Assembly: GCA_902728285.1 (NCBI GenBank)
Contig: CACVBU010000731.1
Span: 248,001 to 312,000 of the forward strand
Reading direction: 5' to 3'
Origin: Clytia hemisphaerica
Lineage: Eukaryota > Cnidaria > Hydrozoa > Leptothecata > Clytiidae
Length of the DNA: 64,000 bases
The notes under the pieces are model-generated. The model had not been told where the DNA came from and made no database searches. It was given only the letters and a program-made list of their open reading frames with translations. The translations under genes and the position numbers were made by a program. Below, piece by piece: positions 22,850-34,469 of this stretch. Each line of letters begins with the position of its first letter. The first letter of the stretch is position 1.

Positions 22850-23695
22850 ATGAAGTATTGTATCGTCCTCTTTTTAAATCTACTGGCACTACAATTAACA
22901 TGGCATTCAGTTGTCGGCAAAACTATTTTTAAAGAAGAAGTAAATGGAGAAGATTTTGACAAATCCGACGATGGAAAAAGGACAAAGCAAGTATCTATGT
23001 TGGGTGATCATGAGATGAAACGCTACAATGTGTACTTGGCAATCATTACAGTAAAATTTCACCAGAGACGCTGGAAACGTATGAATGTGTTGAAGCGATT
23101 CTTACACAAGTATTTGATGAGTGGTAAAGGAGTTAACAAAGTAGATAACAGAGCTGATTCTCACGTTATTAAAAATAGTTACGACATTGCTACAATAGAG
23201 CCTTTTCTACTACAATTATTGGGCCAGAATCAAAGAAAGTTTGTTGAAAACATTGTAAGAGGGTCAGCTGGTTACCCAAATACGAAGATACTTGATCACC
23301 TAACAATTTACACTGATGACGGAAGCAAACCAATACAACGAATAAAAAGTTACCCAAAAGCTTTACGTGACAGTGATGCTAAGCACTCGCTTCAGGACAA
23401 TTCAAAGACAATCACCGACAATGAAATAACTGTTACGAAGAAGCACCATCGAGCAAAACGAGACGCTCTACCGTTCCCTTATCCAAAACCAAAAGGTGGT
23501 GGAAATAATAAAAAACCGTCTGCTGATTACGAAGATGGTCATCTCTCACTTAGAGTAAGAAAAGGATTGAAGGTCAATACTGCAACTATTATTTGTACAA
23601 TTATCGGTGGTGTCATAATGTTAGCTTTGATTTTATTTGTCCTGTACTTTTATTGGAATGACAGTCAAAGATCACTGAAAAGCTTTTTTTGTTGA
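22850..23695 (+). CDS. Orphan single-pass membrane protein, intronless
   Basis: One uninterrupted frame of 281 residues. A signal peptide covers residues 1-23 (MKYCIVLFLNLLALQLTWHS...). A strong transmembrane helix lies near residues 244-269 (IICTIIGGVIMLALILFVLY), leaving a short cytoplasmic tail. The ectodomain is basic, has no cysteine in the mature part, and holds a furin-like site RAKR before a Pro-rich segment (PFPYPKPKGG). Several Lys/Arg pairs and the furin site suggest shedding or a propeptide. I recognise no domain. A TATAATAG box lies about 50 bases upstream; no AATAAA is close downstream. Length, signal and anchor argue for a real gene. Confidence 0.7.
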   Translation: MKYCIVLFLNLLALQLTWHSVVGKTIFKEEVNGEDFDKSDDGKRTKQVSMLGDHEMKRYNVYLAIITVKFHQRRWKRMNVLKRFLHKYLMSGKGVNKVDNRADSHVIKNSYDIATIEPFLLQLLGQNQRKFVENIVRGSAGYPNTKILDHLTIYTDDGSKPIQRIKSYPKALRDSDAKHSLQDNSKTITDNEITVTKKHHRAKRDALPFPYPKPKGGGNNKKPSADYEDGHLSLRVRKGLKVNTATIICTIIGGVIMLALILFVLYFYWNDSQRSLKSFFC

Positions 23696-23769
23696 TATAG
23701 AAACTTAATATGATATAGATTCAAGTCAGTCAAACATAAAGCTACCTGAAAGACTTTAAAGAATATGAT

Positions 23770-24050
23770 ACCCTCTTCTCACAGACCCATGGAAAAACTG
23801 GCTGAAGTATCGTCCCCGGTGGAAAAGTATCCTCTGACCCTTGCCCCCACTGAAAATAATCAGATAAACCTCACTGCAAAACGTTGTGATATTTTTCCCA
23901 TCCACTGAATTTTTCGACTTAAAAACAAAAGAATTGAAATCTCCAGCCATAAAAAATATGGGAAATATCAATCCCCACCGAGTTTCAGTCCAGAATTTTT
24001 ATATCCCCACTGGCTAAAAAAAATGCAACCGGGTCTGTGAGAAAGGGGGT
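23770..24050. mobile_element. MITE-like element with CTCACAGACCC ends
   Basis: Left CTTCTCACAGACCC is inverted at right as GGGTCTGTGAGAAAG. The interior alternates TCCCC and CCACTG words. Similar but poorer sequence lies at about 41.1-41.4 and 60.3-60.6 kb. Confidence 0.6.
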
Positions 24051-24159
24051 GTGACATGGTATTCCCTTTTTGTGGATTTAATCCTAAGTAAGTACATCGT
24101 AAGTGATAATTAATCAAATAATTTCTCCTCTAAAGATTCACTGGGCGAAATCTTGTCTT

Positions 24160-24710
24160 TCCATTTTCGAAAGATGTTGAGAAGATCAACTTTCGACAAA
24201 TTTCCAAAATTTTCGAAAGATGAAGTTTCAAATGTGTTGAAAGATGTTGGAAGCTCATCTTTCGATGTCTTTCGACTTTTAGGAAGATGAACTTCTCTAT
24301 TTTTCCAAGATTTGGAAAGACGAACTTACAAGTTTGTTGAATTTTGTTGAAAATTCATCTTCCAACAACTTTCTATTTTTCGAAAGACGAACTTCTCTGT
24401 ATTTCAAAAGTTTTGAAATATGAACTTTCAATTTTTCAAAAAGATGTCGAAAAGTCGTTTATCGACGTCTTTCAACTTTTCGAAAGATGAACTTCTCTTT
24501 ATTTCAAAAGTTTTGAAATATGAACTTTCAATTTTCAAAAAGATGTCGAAAAGTCGTTTATCGACGTCTTTCAACTTTTCGAAAGATGAACTTCCCTGTA
24601 TTTCAAAAGTTTCGAAATTTGAACTTTCAATTTTTTAAAAAGATGTCGAAAACTCGTATATCGACGTCTTCCAACTTTTCGAAAGGCGAACTTTTACACT
24701 TTTACGTTTA
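24160..24710. repeat. Left subterminal repeats of the CACTA-like element
   Basis: Tandem and inverted words TTTCGAAAGATGAACTT and CATCTTTCGACAACTTTC recur. Two near-identical 120-bp units lie near 24.41-24.65 kb. Subterminal repeats of this kind bind transposase in known CACTA elements. Confidence 0.75.
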
Positions 24711-24737
24711 ATGTTTAATGTTTAATATTTTTTAAAT

Positions 24738-24957
24738 ACACGCTTTTTTATAGGAACAATTTTAAAAGAACACGAGTTTGCTGATTTTAATGGGTTTTAA
24801 TAGATTTTAAGCCATTTTAATTTCTTAAGGAAAAAAACTAATCGTAAGAACATTTAACCCTAAAAAGCTCGAAAAATTAAGAACAGTCCAGACAGCCCAG
24901 CCTCAGCCAAAATTTTCTGGTTCTTCTTATAAAAAAAGCAAAAATTTTGACACTCGT
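24738..24957. mobile_element. Short TATAAGAAC-type MITE
   Basis: The ends resemble those of the 1.24-2.58 kb element (CACGCTTTTTTATAGGAAC at left, GTTCTTCTTATAAAAAAAGC at right). It is inserted in the CACTA-like element. Confidence 0.5.
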
Positions 24958-25488
24958 ATTTCGACGTCTTTCAACTTCTCGAAAGATGAACTTCTCTTGG
25001 TTTTTCCATGTTGCTGAAAGAAGGACGCGCCAAAACGTTTACGAACCAAAGTCCGCACTGATGATTACCGGGGATCAAAAAGACTATTTGAAGCATAATT
25101 TCTGACGTTTAAAACACAAGAAGATACTAAAATATCTAAATTTCTTGTAAAATGAAATAGTTCTAAGTGTATTACATACACAGTTTATGGTTAAATACTG
25201 TAAATATAATATCCACATCATTGGAAGTACTTTTGCAAACCCCCGGAAAAAAACTTAGAATATTTTCGAATGTTATGATTTATGATTGCCGGCAAAATTT
25301 CTTTTTGTAATTTTGAAACTGGATGGAAGCTGTAGAGTGGAAGGCAGTGTGTGTGTGTGTGTGATGAGGAAGACAGCAAACCAAAGCAAAGCCAAAATGC
25401 AGTGCAAATGGAAACTTTATTCTAAAGATATGAAATGGGAATCAAAAGATGCTAAGGTGAGCTCCTTTTTATATATTTCTAATTATCA

Positions 25489-25568
25489 ACCACACTTCAA
25501 TCATACTTTTTGTGTCCAGTCTGCCAGTGCCGCCAGTCTGGACACAAAAAGTATGATTGAAGTGTGGT
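25489..25568. ncRNA. Perfect 31-bp-arm hairpin, possible small-RNA precursor
   Basis: The arms ACCACACTTCAATCATACTT...GTCCAG and their exact complement are separated by an 18-base loop. An 80-nt fully paired stem-loop is the shape and size of a cnidarian pre-miRNA, which tend to be strongly paired. A second perfect hairpin follows at once. It could equally be a recent transposon fold-back; expression is unknown. Confidence 0.35.
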
Positions 25569-25598
25569 ATGTGTCTGTATGACTATACAGACACATAC
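25567..25598. repeat. Perfect 14-bp-arm palindrome beside the long hairpin
   Basis: Arms GTATGTGTCTGTAT and its complement are separated by GACT. Confidence 0.7.
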
Positions 25599-26176
25599 AC
25601 ATGGCTACACCACAGCTTTTCAAAGCTATGGGTAGTTCAAGTTATAGTCTGTTAACCCCCAGTGGACGATGTGGATTTTCCACAACAATTTACTTTTGAA
25701 AAACTTCAGCCCAGGCGCCAGGGGGAGGCACTTAGAGGCAAAGTTGGGTATGTTTCGCTGCTGGTGACAGGGTCCCATTTTTAGGCTCTATGGTAGATTT
25801 TAGGCTCCACTCTACCATTTTTGTTTTGATTTAATGTTGTATTTTAATGACCAACCAGCCAGGTCAATCATTCGAGAGCTATGCATGTTAGCCTCCACTG
25901 ATGCAAGTTGCCCAATCTCACGGTATATGACAGGTTCCCAAAAATTTAGATTTTTGATTATTTTGGACAATCTTCAGGGTGGAAATCAGAAAATCTTTTA
26001 ATTTTTCATCTACTTTTATTAATTTTTGCCACTTTTCAGGGTGAAAATGGGAAAAATTTTTCATTCTGACTGAGTCTCAATTTTGCCGAAAATTCATATC
26101 TGACAGGGTTCACTTTTCAAACTCCAATGGCACATCCCTGTCGGCTGTCTAGATCAGTAGCCCACCCCCTAGGTGA

Positions 26177-26477
26177 CCCGGGGGGGTACTACCCTTGTCG
26201 ATCGACGGGGGTGCTCCGCTGAGGTTCGAAAAATGGACCCTACGTGGGACTCGAAATTTGCAAAAAAAGTGACCCTGAATGGGACTGAAATTCCTAAATT
26301 TTCTCAAATTTTCTACTTTTTCCCCAAATTTTCCAAAAATAGGCACCCTACGAGGGACTGATTTTTCTATTTTGGTGTTTTTGCGACCCTACCTGGGACT
26401 CGTGGAGGTTAAAAAAGGTACCCTGACCAGCGGAGCATCCCCGTAACCCATCTTGCCCTAGTACCCCCCCCCCCGGG
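26177..26477. mobile_element. hAT-type MITE with poly-G/poly-C ends, copy 2
   Basis: Same ends, orientation and interior as the 20.3-kb copy. Flanked by the perfect 8-bp duplication CTAGGTGA. It is nested in the CACTA-like element, so it is younger. Confidence 0.93.
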
Positions 26478-26628
26478 CTAGGTGAAAGCCTCCTTTTCAA
26501 AAGTTTTCCACCAAGGACGTTTTAATACCAATTTTTTATTTATTATAATGTGTAATGTATATACAGGAATTCTTCTTGATAATCAACCAAGTAGGGGGTC
26601 AATCAGCTAGTACAAGACATGTCATCTA

Positions 26629-26921
26629 AGGGGTCTTCGACAAAAAACTTTCCAATTTTTTATCGGCATTGGGCCGATAAGCTTCAGACCCCCTCCCCCC
26701 CTTGCTATTATCAGCCAAAATTTTTCAAATCCAACTTTCACATCTTCGCAAGTGAAATCATATACTTTCAGTGGAGTTTGTGCACGAAATCAGAAAGAAA
26801 TTGGCTGAAAGGATTTTCGTCTCAATACTTGTTTTTTTATCGGTATGTTGTTGGACCCCCCCTCACCCCCTTATCAGCCCAATGCCGATAAAAAATTCGA
26901 AAGTTTTTTGTTGAAGATCCC
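26629..26921. mobile_element. MITE with about 50-bp inverted ends, TA-flanked
   Basis: The outer ends AGGGGTCTTCGACAAAAAAC and GTTTTTTGTTGAAGATCCC pair. Pairing continues through TTTTTTATCGGCATTGGGC. TA lies on both sides. Inner poly-C tracts flank a unique core. Confidence 0.75.
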
Positions 26922-26970
26922 TAAATGCCTTTTCGTAAGAAGCTGGTAACATCATCACCACACATACCAC

Positions 26971-27130
26971 GAGTGGTCCTAAATCCGACGTGGTCTTTCA
27001 AAGATACAAACTAAAATGAAAACAATATAGATATTCTGCGCGGATGCATCTGAAGCAAACATATAATTTTTTTCATACCCGTTATTTGGGGGATTGGAAT
27101 TAAGCAAGGCTGTCAAATTTAGGACCACTC
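26971..27130. mobile_element. MITE with GAGTGGTCCTAAAT ends
   Basis: GAGTGGTCCTAAAT at left is inverted as ATTTAGGACCACTC at right. The left third is shared with 18.6-18.7 kb (GGTCTTTCAAAGATACAAAC). Confidence 0.6.
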
Positions 27131-28291
27131 ACACTTAGTACTTTCCTTGAAAATAGGTTTTCGACCGTTACAGTGACAGATAAAAAGAATATAATCAGAT
27201 AAAATAATATTTGGTCCCTTTAGAACCTTTGAATTTTTTCATCTTTCAATAGGAGATTACAACATTTTAGAAAATTTTTTAGATAATAAATTTCTCTGAC
27301 AACCCGCAAACCGATTTTAAGATTTTTGTAAGGAAATCAAATTCACATAACACACCACCAAGTACCAACTGGTATGATGTCTTGTACTAACTGCTTGACC
27401 CCCCTGGACCAAAGCTGGTCACTTTTGTTTTAACTAGTTGTCTTTCCATTTTCAGGAGATAAAATAAAAGTTGGTTGGTTGGAATGCAAGCTGTCAGATC
27501 ATTTTATTTTGAAAAATTCTTATTCTGACTTCCCTGTTAGAATTGATGAGGATTTTGTCATAACATGGTTGAAGTAAAAAATGATGTTAAATTAAACTCA
27601 ACGTGGAATATCAAATGATAACATAGCTGAAGGTAGGCCTTTTAGACATATATAGTTTTTTAGTCTAAAAACAAAGAAATGTTGACGTTTTTGTTTTCGC
27701 TATGGAACTGAAAAAGATGACATGATTAAATGCACATTTTTTAATAAGCAACTCCAATTTTCTGGTCAGGCCTAGGGTTACTTAGCATTCTGGTCCATTT
27801 TCTGAAAAAATTGCTTTGAATACCCTTAATATTATACCATATTTATGTGTATTGGGTCAAAGGGCTATACAGTAGTTGGCCATGGTTAGATCATCTAAAA
27901 CAGCTGTCACTTTTCGAGATAGTGGAAAATAATTGACAAATTTGAGGCCTCAAGCCTTAGCAGCCTGATTGCTTATAAAAAATGTGTAGAACAGAGAAAT
28001 TACTTTTTAAACTCTGAGGTGGCAAGCTTTACAGTGTGTCAAATTTTCATAAAACTTTCATGTTTATAGGATACATTGAATGTGTGTCGACATTGAGCCA
28101 TTGAAGTTTTGGGGATTTCATTGAAAATAGATTCATTTTATCCATTGAACAAGGAACAAAATACAACATGGTAAGTATTTTTTGTAATATAATCCAGTAA
28201 TACAAGACTATTGATGATACTATTCCATTGTACATCAAAGGAAGCTAAAATTTTGTTACAGTACACAAAGTCTTGACCTAAGCAGACCTAA

Positions 28292-28793
28292 CATAGTGGG
28301 AACCCCCCCTAACTTTAGGGGGGGTTGGAGGTTTTCAGAAAAATTTAAGCAGGTGGGGGTTAGCCTGCTCACAAATCTTAGGTGGGGGTTACCCTATACA
28401 GGTGGGGGTGACTTTTTTCAGGTGGGGGTTGGAGAGTTTATTTACTAGTTTTCTTATTTTGACTCAAAAACTTTCTTTCAACCCTGCTCATCATAAACAT
28501 ATACATTGACAGTAAAAATCTATTTCTTCCCAAGTCTAATAATTATAACAAAAGATGTATGAAGTATAAAAAGCATAGAAATTATTTTCAAGTGATTAAC
28601 CTTGCTTACCCTCAAAATTTTTAAAACAGTCAAAAACCTTTTTCAGGTGGGGGTTGGAAACTTTTCAGAATTTAGGTGGGGGTGGTCCAAGAAGGTGGGG
28701 GTTGGGTCGGTAGCATTTTTCAGGTGGGGGTTACCCTATGCAGGTGGGGGTGACTTTATTCAGGTGGGGGTTGGAGGGGTGCTGCCCACTATG
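28292..28793. mobile_element. G-rich element with CATAGTGGG ends and AGGTGGGGGTT minisatellite
   Basis: The ends CATAGTGGG and CCCACTATG are inverted and flanked by a CCTAA duplication. Two blocks of the word CAGGTGGGGGTTA/TGACT recur about a dozen times on the plus strand, with an AT-rich stretch between them. Confidence 0.6.
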
Positions 28794-30075
28794 CCTAAGT
28801 TCAAAATATTTTTGAAAATAGGTTTTTAGAAATAGAAACAATCTGAATAATTTGTCTTACTAAAGGGTCTTTCTACTATAGTCTACTGAAAGCTGTAAAT
28901 AACTTATCAACAATTTTACAAACCTCTTTTAGTTATACACCATTTTGTATGCCTGGATTTCAATACTGATTCAATTTCTATTTGTTTTATTAGGGTCATG
29001 ACGTAAGGACAGTTACTGGCTGATTTTGAAATGCACTTGAAAAACGATGCTGCAAAACGAAAATGTATGTTGCTGCCATGTAATCAAGATATTTATATGC
29101 TTCATGTGGTAGTTCGTTTCAACTTCGAAAATAATAACTTGGTAATATTTTCATTGCAATAATCGGTTGCTGAATGATAGAAGCTATTCTTGTACTCTTT
29201 AATGCTTAATTGTAAGATTCAATCTGTACCATCTTCAAGGGATTGACAATACTGTACCATCACGTGCGTGTTGTATAGCACAATAACCTCAGTCTAATAA
29301 GTGAACAACTAAACTGAGGACTGGAGTGAGATTGTGGGTCATAATTTTGGAAAATATCACCGTAATATAATTTTATGATTTTTTTCTGAAAAGGGCTTAA
29401 AAACCTTCATTTTCGACTACTCTAGGTCCCAAGTATATTATAAATTATGATAAAATATTGCAAAATCTAATAAAAGTGGGGGTCTGAATAACAAGGTGGA
29501 GTTTAAAAGTTTTCGGTCTGGTTCAGATTTATGCTTCTTTTACTGTGTAGATTTTTCGTTGGATAATGTGTTTAAGGTTTGAAAATATTCTTCAAAAGCA
29601 TTCAAAAATATCCCAGAATATGTTAAATTGAGAAAATGGAGAGACTTTTGGTTTACCCCTGAAATTAATTTTGTCAAAATGTCGGAGTCCACAATTTTTT
29701 AAAAAAAAATACAAAGTAGGTGGGACGTTTATTCAGACTAGGGCATTTTGGGAAAATCATCTTAATATCAGTTTTTAATAATGACTTGTACTTTATGGTT
29801 TTTCTACCCTCCCCTATAATTGTGCACAAAAGAATTTATTTGGGATAGCTTCCATTATTCATAGTGTCATCTTTTTAGAGTGATTTGCATAATTTTTTAA
29901 TTTATTTAACAGTATTTTTATATTTTTCATATTCTTATAGAAATTTCAATGTATCCTTTAATGTCCTTTGAAGCCCTATGGCCAATCTATTCCTTGATAT
30001 GGACTAAGTTTCTAAAAACTTATAATTTAGATTAGTTATTATATTATTGAAAATGAAATTAGATCATAGAAATTA
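28794..30075. other. CACTA-like element interior, nothing recognised
   Basis: AT-rich with no long open frame in any direction. If transposase exons were once here they are no longer visible to me. Confidence 0.35.
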
Positions 30076-30332
30076 CACGTATTTTTTATAAGAACCAGTA
30101 AATTTCTTGCTCAGGCCGGGCTGTTCTTAATTTTTGCAATTTTTCAGGCTTAAATGTTCTTATGATGTTCTTAGCCGCTTAGTTTCTTTACTTAAAAATC
30201 AGTTAAAATCTGTTGAAATTAGTGTTTTAATAATTTCTGAAAGCTGAGGCTCAGATTGTTCTTAATTGTTTTTAAGTTTTGGCCAAATTTCAGCCTCGTG
30301 TTCTAATAAAATTGTTCTTATACAAAACGTGT
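30076..30332. mobile_element. TATAAGAAC-type MITE, TA-flanked
   Basis: CACGTATTTTTTATAAGAAC at left and GTTCTTATACAAAACGTG at right are inverted, with TA outside each. Confidence 0.7.
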
Positions 30333-30559
30333 AATTTGTCATTCAGAATTATTTTATTTAGACTACTTAATTTTTTAGCAAAAAGTCATCACTACCGTAC
30401 TATTTTGTTTCATATTTTCTGTTTTCTATGCTTTGTAAATATATGAATTGTTCGTTTTAATGTCACAGAAAAAATTTATCCGCACATAAACACAAATTAT
30501 TTAAAAGATCTCTCATTTACTTTTGAAGACTTGTTAATGAAAGATTTCGAAAAAAGCAA

Positions 30560-31005
30560 AATCATCTTCCAAAGTATTTAGAAAGTTTCGGAATATGAAA
30601 TTTCAACATATTAGGAAGTTAGGAATTTAATTTTTCAAGCCTGTTTGAAAGTTTGAGAATGTGGTCTTTCAACTTTTTGGAAAGTTTGAGAAGACGATCT
30701 GGTCGAAAGATGTTGGAAGGTAAGGTGCACAACTTCCCAATCCTTGTTGAAAGACCAACTTTAAAACCTGTCGAAAGATGTCAGAATATGAAATTTCAAC
30801 ATATTAGGAAGTTGGGAATTTCATTTTCCCAGCCTGTTTGAAAGTTTGAGAAGGTCGTCTTTCAACTTTTTTGGAAAGATGGGAAGATGATCTGGTCGAA
30901 AGATGTTGAAAGGTAAGGTGCACATCTTTCCAATTTTTGTTGAAAGACCAACTTTCAACTCTGTCGAAAGGTGTGGAAATGTGACCTTCCTACATCTTTC
31001 CGACG
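30560..31005. repeat. Right subterminal repeats of the CACTA-like element
   Basis: Two copies of a unit of about 200 bp share TTCAACATATTAGGAAGTT, GATCTGGTCGAAAGATGTTG and AAGGTAAGGTGCACA. They end just inside the right inverted repeat. Confidence 0.75.
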
Positions 31006-31032
31006 ATTTGAAAGACATTATTTCGCCCAGTG

Positions 31033-33360
31033 ATTGTAATTATTATTGAACGACTCTAGCACAAGTTTGTTTTGTGTTTTAAATTTCTGTTTTTGATTTG
31101 TAAATAATACTTTTTCCGAATTTTGTATTTCATTTTTACGATTTATCAGTGTTTCTTGAAACGTATTTGGACTCTCTGTCCCCATCGCTATTATAGGGCT
31201 AATACACTAACTTGTGATATTTGACTGAAGGTAGAGAGGCGGGTTCTTAGTTTTGCGGTGTGATGGGATTGACCTTTTTTTAGTACGGTATTACGGGATT
31301 TGACAAAAAAAAAAGAAAAAGAGACTTGGAAACAGTATTTTAAAATCAGATGATGACGGTATTTAGCCTTACCTTTAGTCAATATTCCGGTATTTTAACT
31401 TCTATAAACCGGTGTGACGGTCTTATTATTTTTTTCAATTTTCGGGATTCCGGGATTCAGTAAGAATTTAGTCTGAATCGCAGACCTCTATAGATATACC
31501 TCCTATAAGAAACTTTATTTGCTAGAGGATGAGCAGAAGCCTAGCAAGAACTTTGACGGGAAAACGGTATTCCGAACCCCTACAAGAGGCTAGACAGTCT
31601 ATCATCATATTTCTCTAACACCCTGCCAATAACAATCCAGTTGATAACCGATAAGTATCGACTGACTTCAAATGAGCTTAGCAAAGCTCAAATTGCGGAT
31701 GTAGAAGAATAAACTCGGTTTACACTAACTTGCGACTCGTTTTGAGGTGCATTTAATCCTTTGACTGGCGTTTTGAAAGTTGAAATATGAAAACCGTAAT
31801 ACAAATTTACAATGAAACCTGACGACGCATTACTTAGTTATTTGCTGTAAAGATAACGTCAGGTCGGTAAGAAATTGGATTATATTTTGTTTCTTTTGTT
31901 GTTATGGCAACATTTAGCATCATTACACAAATGAGCCACTTTCTTCTTCAACCAATCATTATTGGAAATGACTATAATTTTTTACTATGGTTACTGCCAA
32001 GAAGCTAGTCTACCTTATTTTGCATTTATTCAGGGAGTTATTCTTCATACATCAATTTCGAGATTAGGTGCTTTGTATGAGTGCACGGTAAGGACCTTTA
32101 TTGTACTTTTCCAAGTTTACTATACAAGACTACAAAAAGTCAAAAAAAAATCTCTGAAGGTCGGGATTTCCCTATTTTCGTTCTTTTTAAGAGTATGAAA
32201 ACCATGAACAGTAAAGAAATTTCCTCCAAGGGTCAGTTTTTAGGAACCTTGCACATACTCTATATTCCCTGGGCTCAAATCTAAGTACAGTGAGAAGTGA
32301 AAAAAATTTTCTTCGAAGAAATTAATCTTTCATAAAAAATTGACAATCATCTTCGATGATATCCGAGACCGCTTACCTCATAATATTTTTGTATTTCATT
32401 TATCAATGTAGCCTTTTTTCATTCCAAAGCGTTTTTAATCCCCATCCGCCATCTTTGCTTTAGTTTAAAATAATAACATCTGAAATTCTGTTGTTCTATC
32501 TCTGTCGTATTTGATGACTATTTTTTGATCAACAGATCAGTAATGTAGCATCTTTAATGGTAAATTTTATTGGTTTGTCGTTAATACTTACTTCTCAGTG
32601 TGTTTTAGACATTAATGATATACCCTTGATAATACATTTGCATTATAAAATTATTGTAAAGGAAAAATCAACAATAAGAAATTTAAACAAGCACAAAATG
32701 GCTGGGCTGAAAGAACTTAAAAATAAACAAAGTGCCTCGAATGCCTTCGCAATATTTCAGTGAAATCTTTTTAGAAATCAATGAAAAAGTACATCTAGAT
32801 AATACTGTGAAAGTTTCAAGCCAGCACCTTCAAAATTTATCGTTCAAACTGACAAGAAAGTTGTCATCATGAATATAGTTCTTATAATTTCGATTTTGGC
32901 GAAAAACTATTTTTTCCACAAAATACCCCTAAAATATGTCCAAATTAGTTCAAGTATTCTATTGGGTACAGATTCAAAGATATCTAGCAGTAAAAAAACT
33001 TTTTGTGAAGGAAAACAAGAGAAGGATTTCAAAAACTATTTACCATTAATAAACTGAGCATCTTGATGTTCTTATAAAGCTCGGAGACAGAGATAGAACA
33101 GCAATTAACTGAGAAGACAATGTGGTACATATTCCAGCCGCGGCTTTCTTATACTATGATATATTTCTATTGCTTTATTGGAAACAATTTTTACTATAGT
33201 CAATCTAGAAGGTGAACAATACACCTCTTCGACACTCCTTGGTCAATTTTGATTTTTCTAAGTACCTACACTCATAGTCTTCAACTGGATGTTTGATCTG
33301 TAAACAATAGAATTTGCAATTTCCCACTCACCAAGAACAAGAAATCTCCCATTCCAAATG
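31033..33360. other. Intergenic; no gene seen
   Basis: A stretch near 31.2-31.46 kb has GGTATTACGGGATTTG-like words resembling the 50.85-kb element. GTCTGAATCGCAGACCTCTA near 31.46 kb recurs near 58.66 kb. Otherwise featureless. Confidence 0.35.
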
Positions 33361-33409
33361 GTATCTATTTATTTATTGTAGATAAATGAGGGCACCCGTA
33401 CAGGACCGC

Positions 33410-33646
33410 CTAGGTGCCCCCGTTGTGGTTGAGCTCAATGAGATTTTTCTCCCACTCATCAACCACTTGGTGGTGATGTACACCTTTAGCAAAGGCTAAA
33501 ATTCGCTCTGAGTCATTAAGACACGGGTGTGATAAATAATGCAAGTGTTCGTTAGATAGTAAGTAGTGGAAATCTTGAACGAATGGATTAACAGAAAAGC
33601 GTTCATACAATTCCATACAAAGTTTGCGAGGAAACTTTTTAAGCAA
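33410..33646 (-). pseudogene. Coding-like fragment, unknown (possible retroelement remnant)
   Basis: A 78-residue frame ends ...EWEKNLIELNHNGGT and has balanced composition (LSNEHLHYLSHPCLNDSERI), unlike the surrounding noise. No start, splice sites or domain stand out. It may be the tail of a decayed mobile-element protein. Confidence 0.25.
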
Positions 33647-34469
33647 GTCATTTTAGAGTTTATAAACAAGCTCTTTTTAAAGTTATAAATTCTCAGCATG
33701 AAACTTCGAAGGTTCATCAATTCCTATAATAGTCTTTTTATTTTGTATAAAACTTGAGGATTTTAAACTAACGAGATGACTGCAAAAGAGTTGGTGAAGC
33801 TCATTTTCTTTTTTTAATAGAAATTTGTTAAAACTATATGAAATAGATCAAAATAAAAAAAAAGTTACAAATTACATCCTTTCCTATCCTATGCTGCGAG
33901 AAATTCCTTGAATATTTGACAATACTATTCTGAAATTTTGAGAGGTGAATACTTCTTGGCGTGACAAGTAATAGCATATTGCTGACAAGAGTGCCACGAA
34001 TAGGAGCAACAAAACGAAGTAAGCTGACTTAAACAAAATTGGGGAAAGTCGATTGACGACGTGCTAAATCGAAAATTTTGCTTAAAGATTCAATTTAACG
34101 TTTTTATCTTCATAGCGTGTTTTCTCTAATTTATGAAATTTAAGTATTGTCATGTATTTTACTGCAGCGTATCATAGATAGGTGTTATGATTTTACCCTC
34201 CTTTGGGTCAGGTAGAATTCGTTCCATTCAACAGGGCCTATATGGTTTGGTCAAACCTGATTAAACATTTGCGGGAAATTATAAACCCTGTCTCAGTGTC
34301 TGGTGGAACTTTCTAAGTTTGGAATATGAAAACTTCTATCAAAATTTCAATTGAATGGAAAAGCTATTGTTTATAACTCTATTTGGATGGTTTTAAAGAT
34401 GATAGGACACTTTCCAAGTGGGGTCAACATTCCAGGTTTTTTTTATCGGGACAATTTTTGGTTATTTTT

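Larger units (their letters stand above)
24139..31032. mobile_element. CACTA-like (CMC) DNA transposon, 6.9 kb, non-autonomous or decayed
   Basis: The ends are perfect 13-bp inverted repeats, CACTGGGCGAAAT at left and ATTTCGCCCAGTG at right. Similarity (TGTCTTTC) continues a further 10 bases. Both sides carry the 3-bp duplication ATT. CACTG-type ends, 3-bp duplications and repeat-rich subterminal zones are the marks of the CACTA/CMC group. No transposase frame survives; the interior has been filled by later insertions (hairpins at 25.5 kb, a hAT-type MITE at 26.18 kb, other MITEs, a G-rich minisatellite). Confidence 0.75.

Noticed and set aside
25286-25582. 98-residue plus frame with CVCVMR start
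   Set aside because: It spans a GT microsatellite and the perfect hairpin, so the frame is incidental.
26149-26361. Open frames on both strands of the poly-G/C elements (also at 20.1-20.5 and 52.8-53.1 kb)
   Set aside because: They are frames across non-coding MITE copies, which is why the same peptide recurs at each copy.
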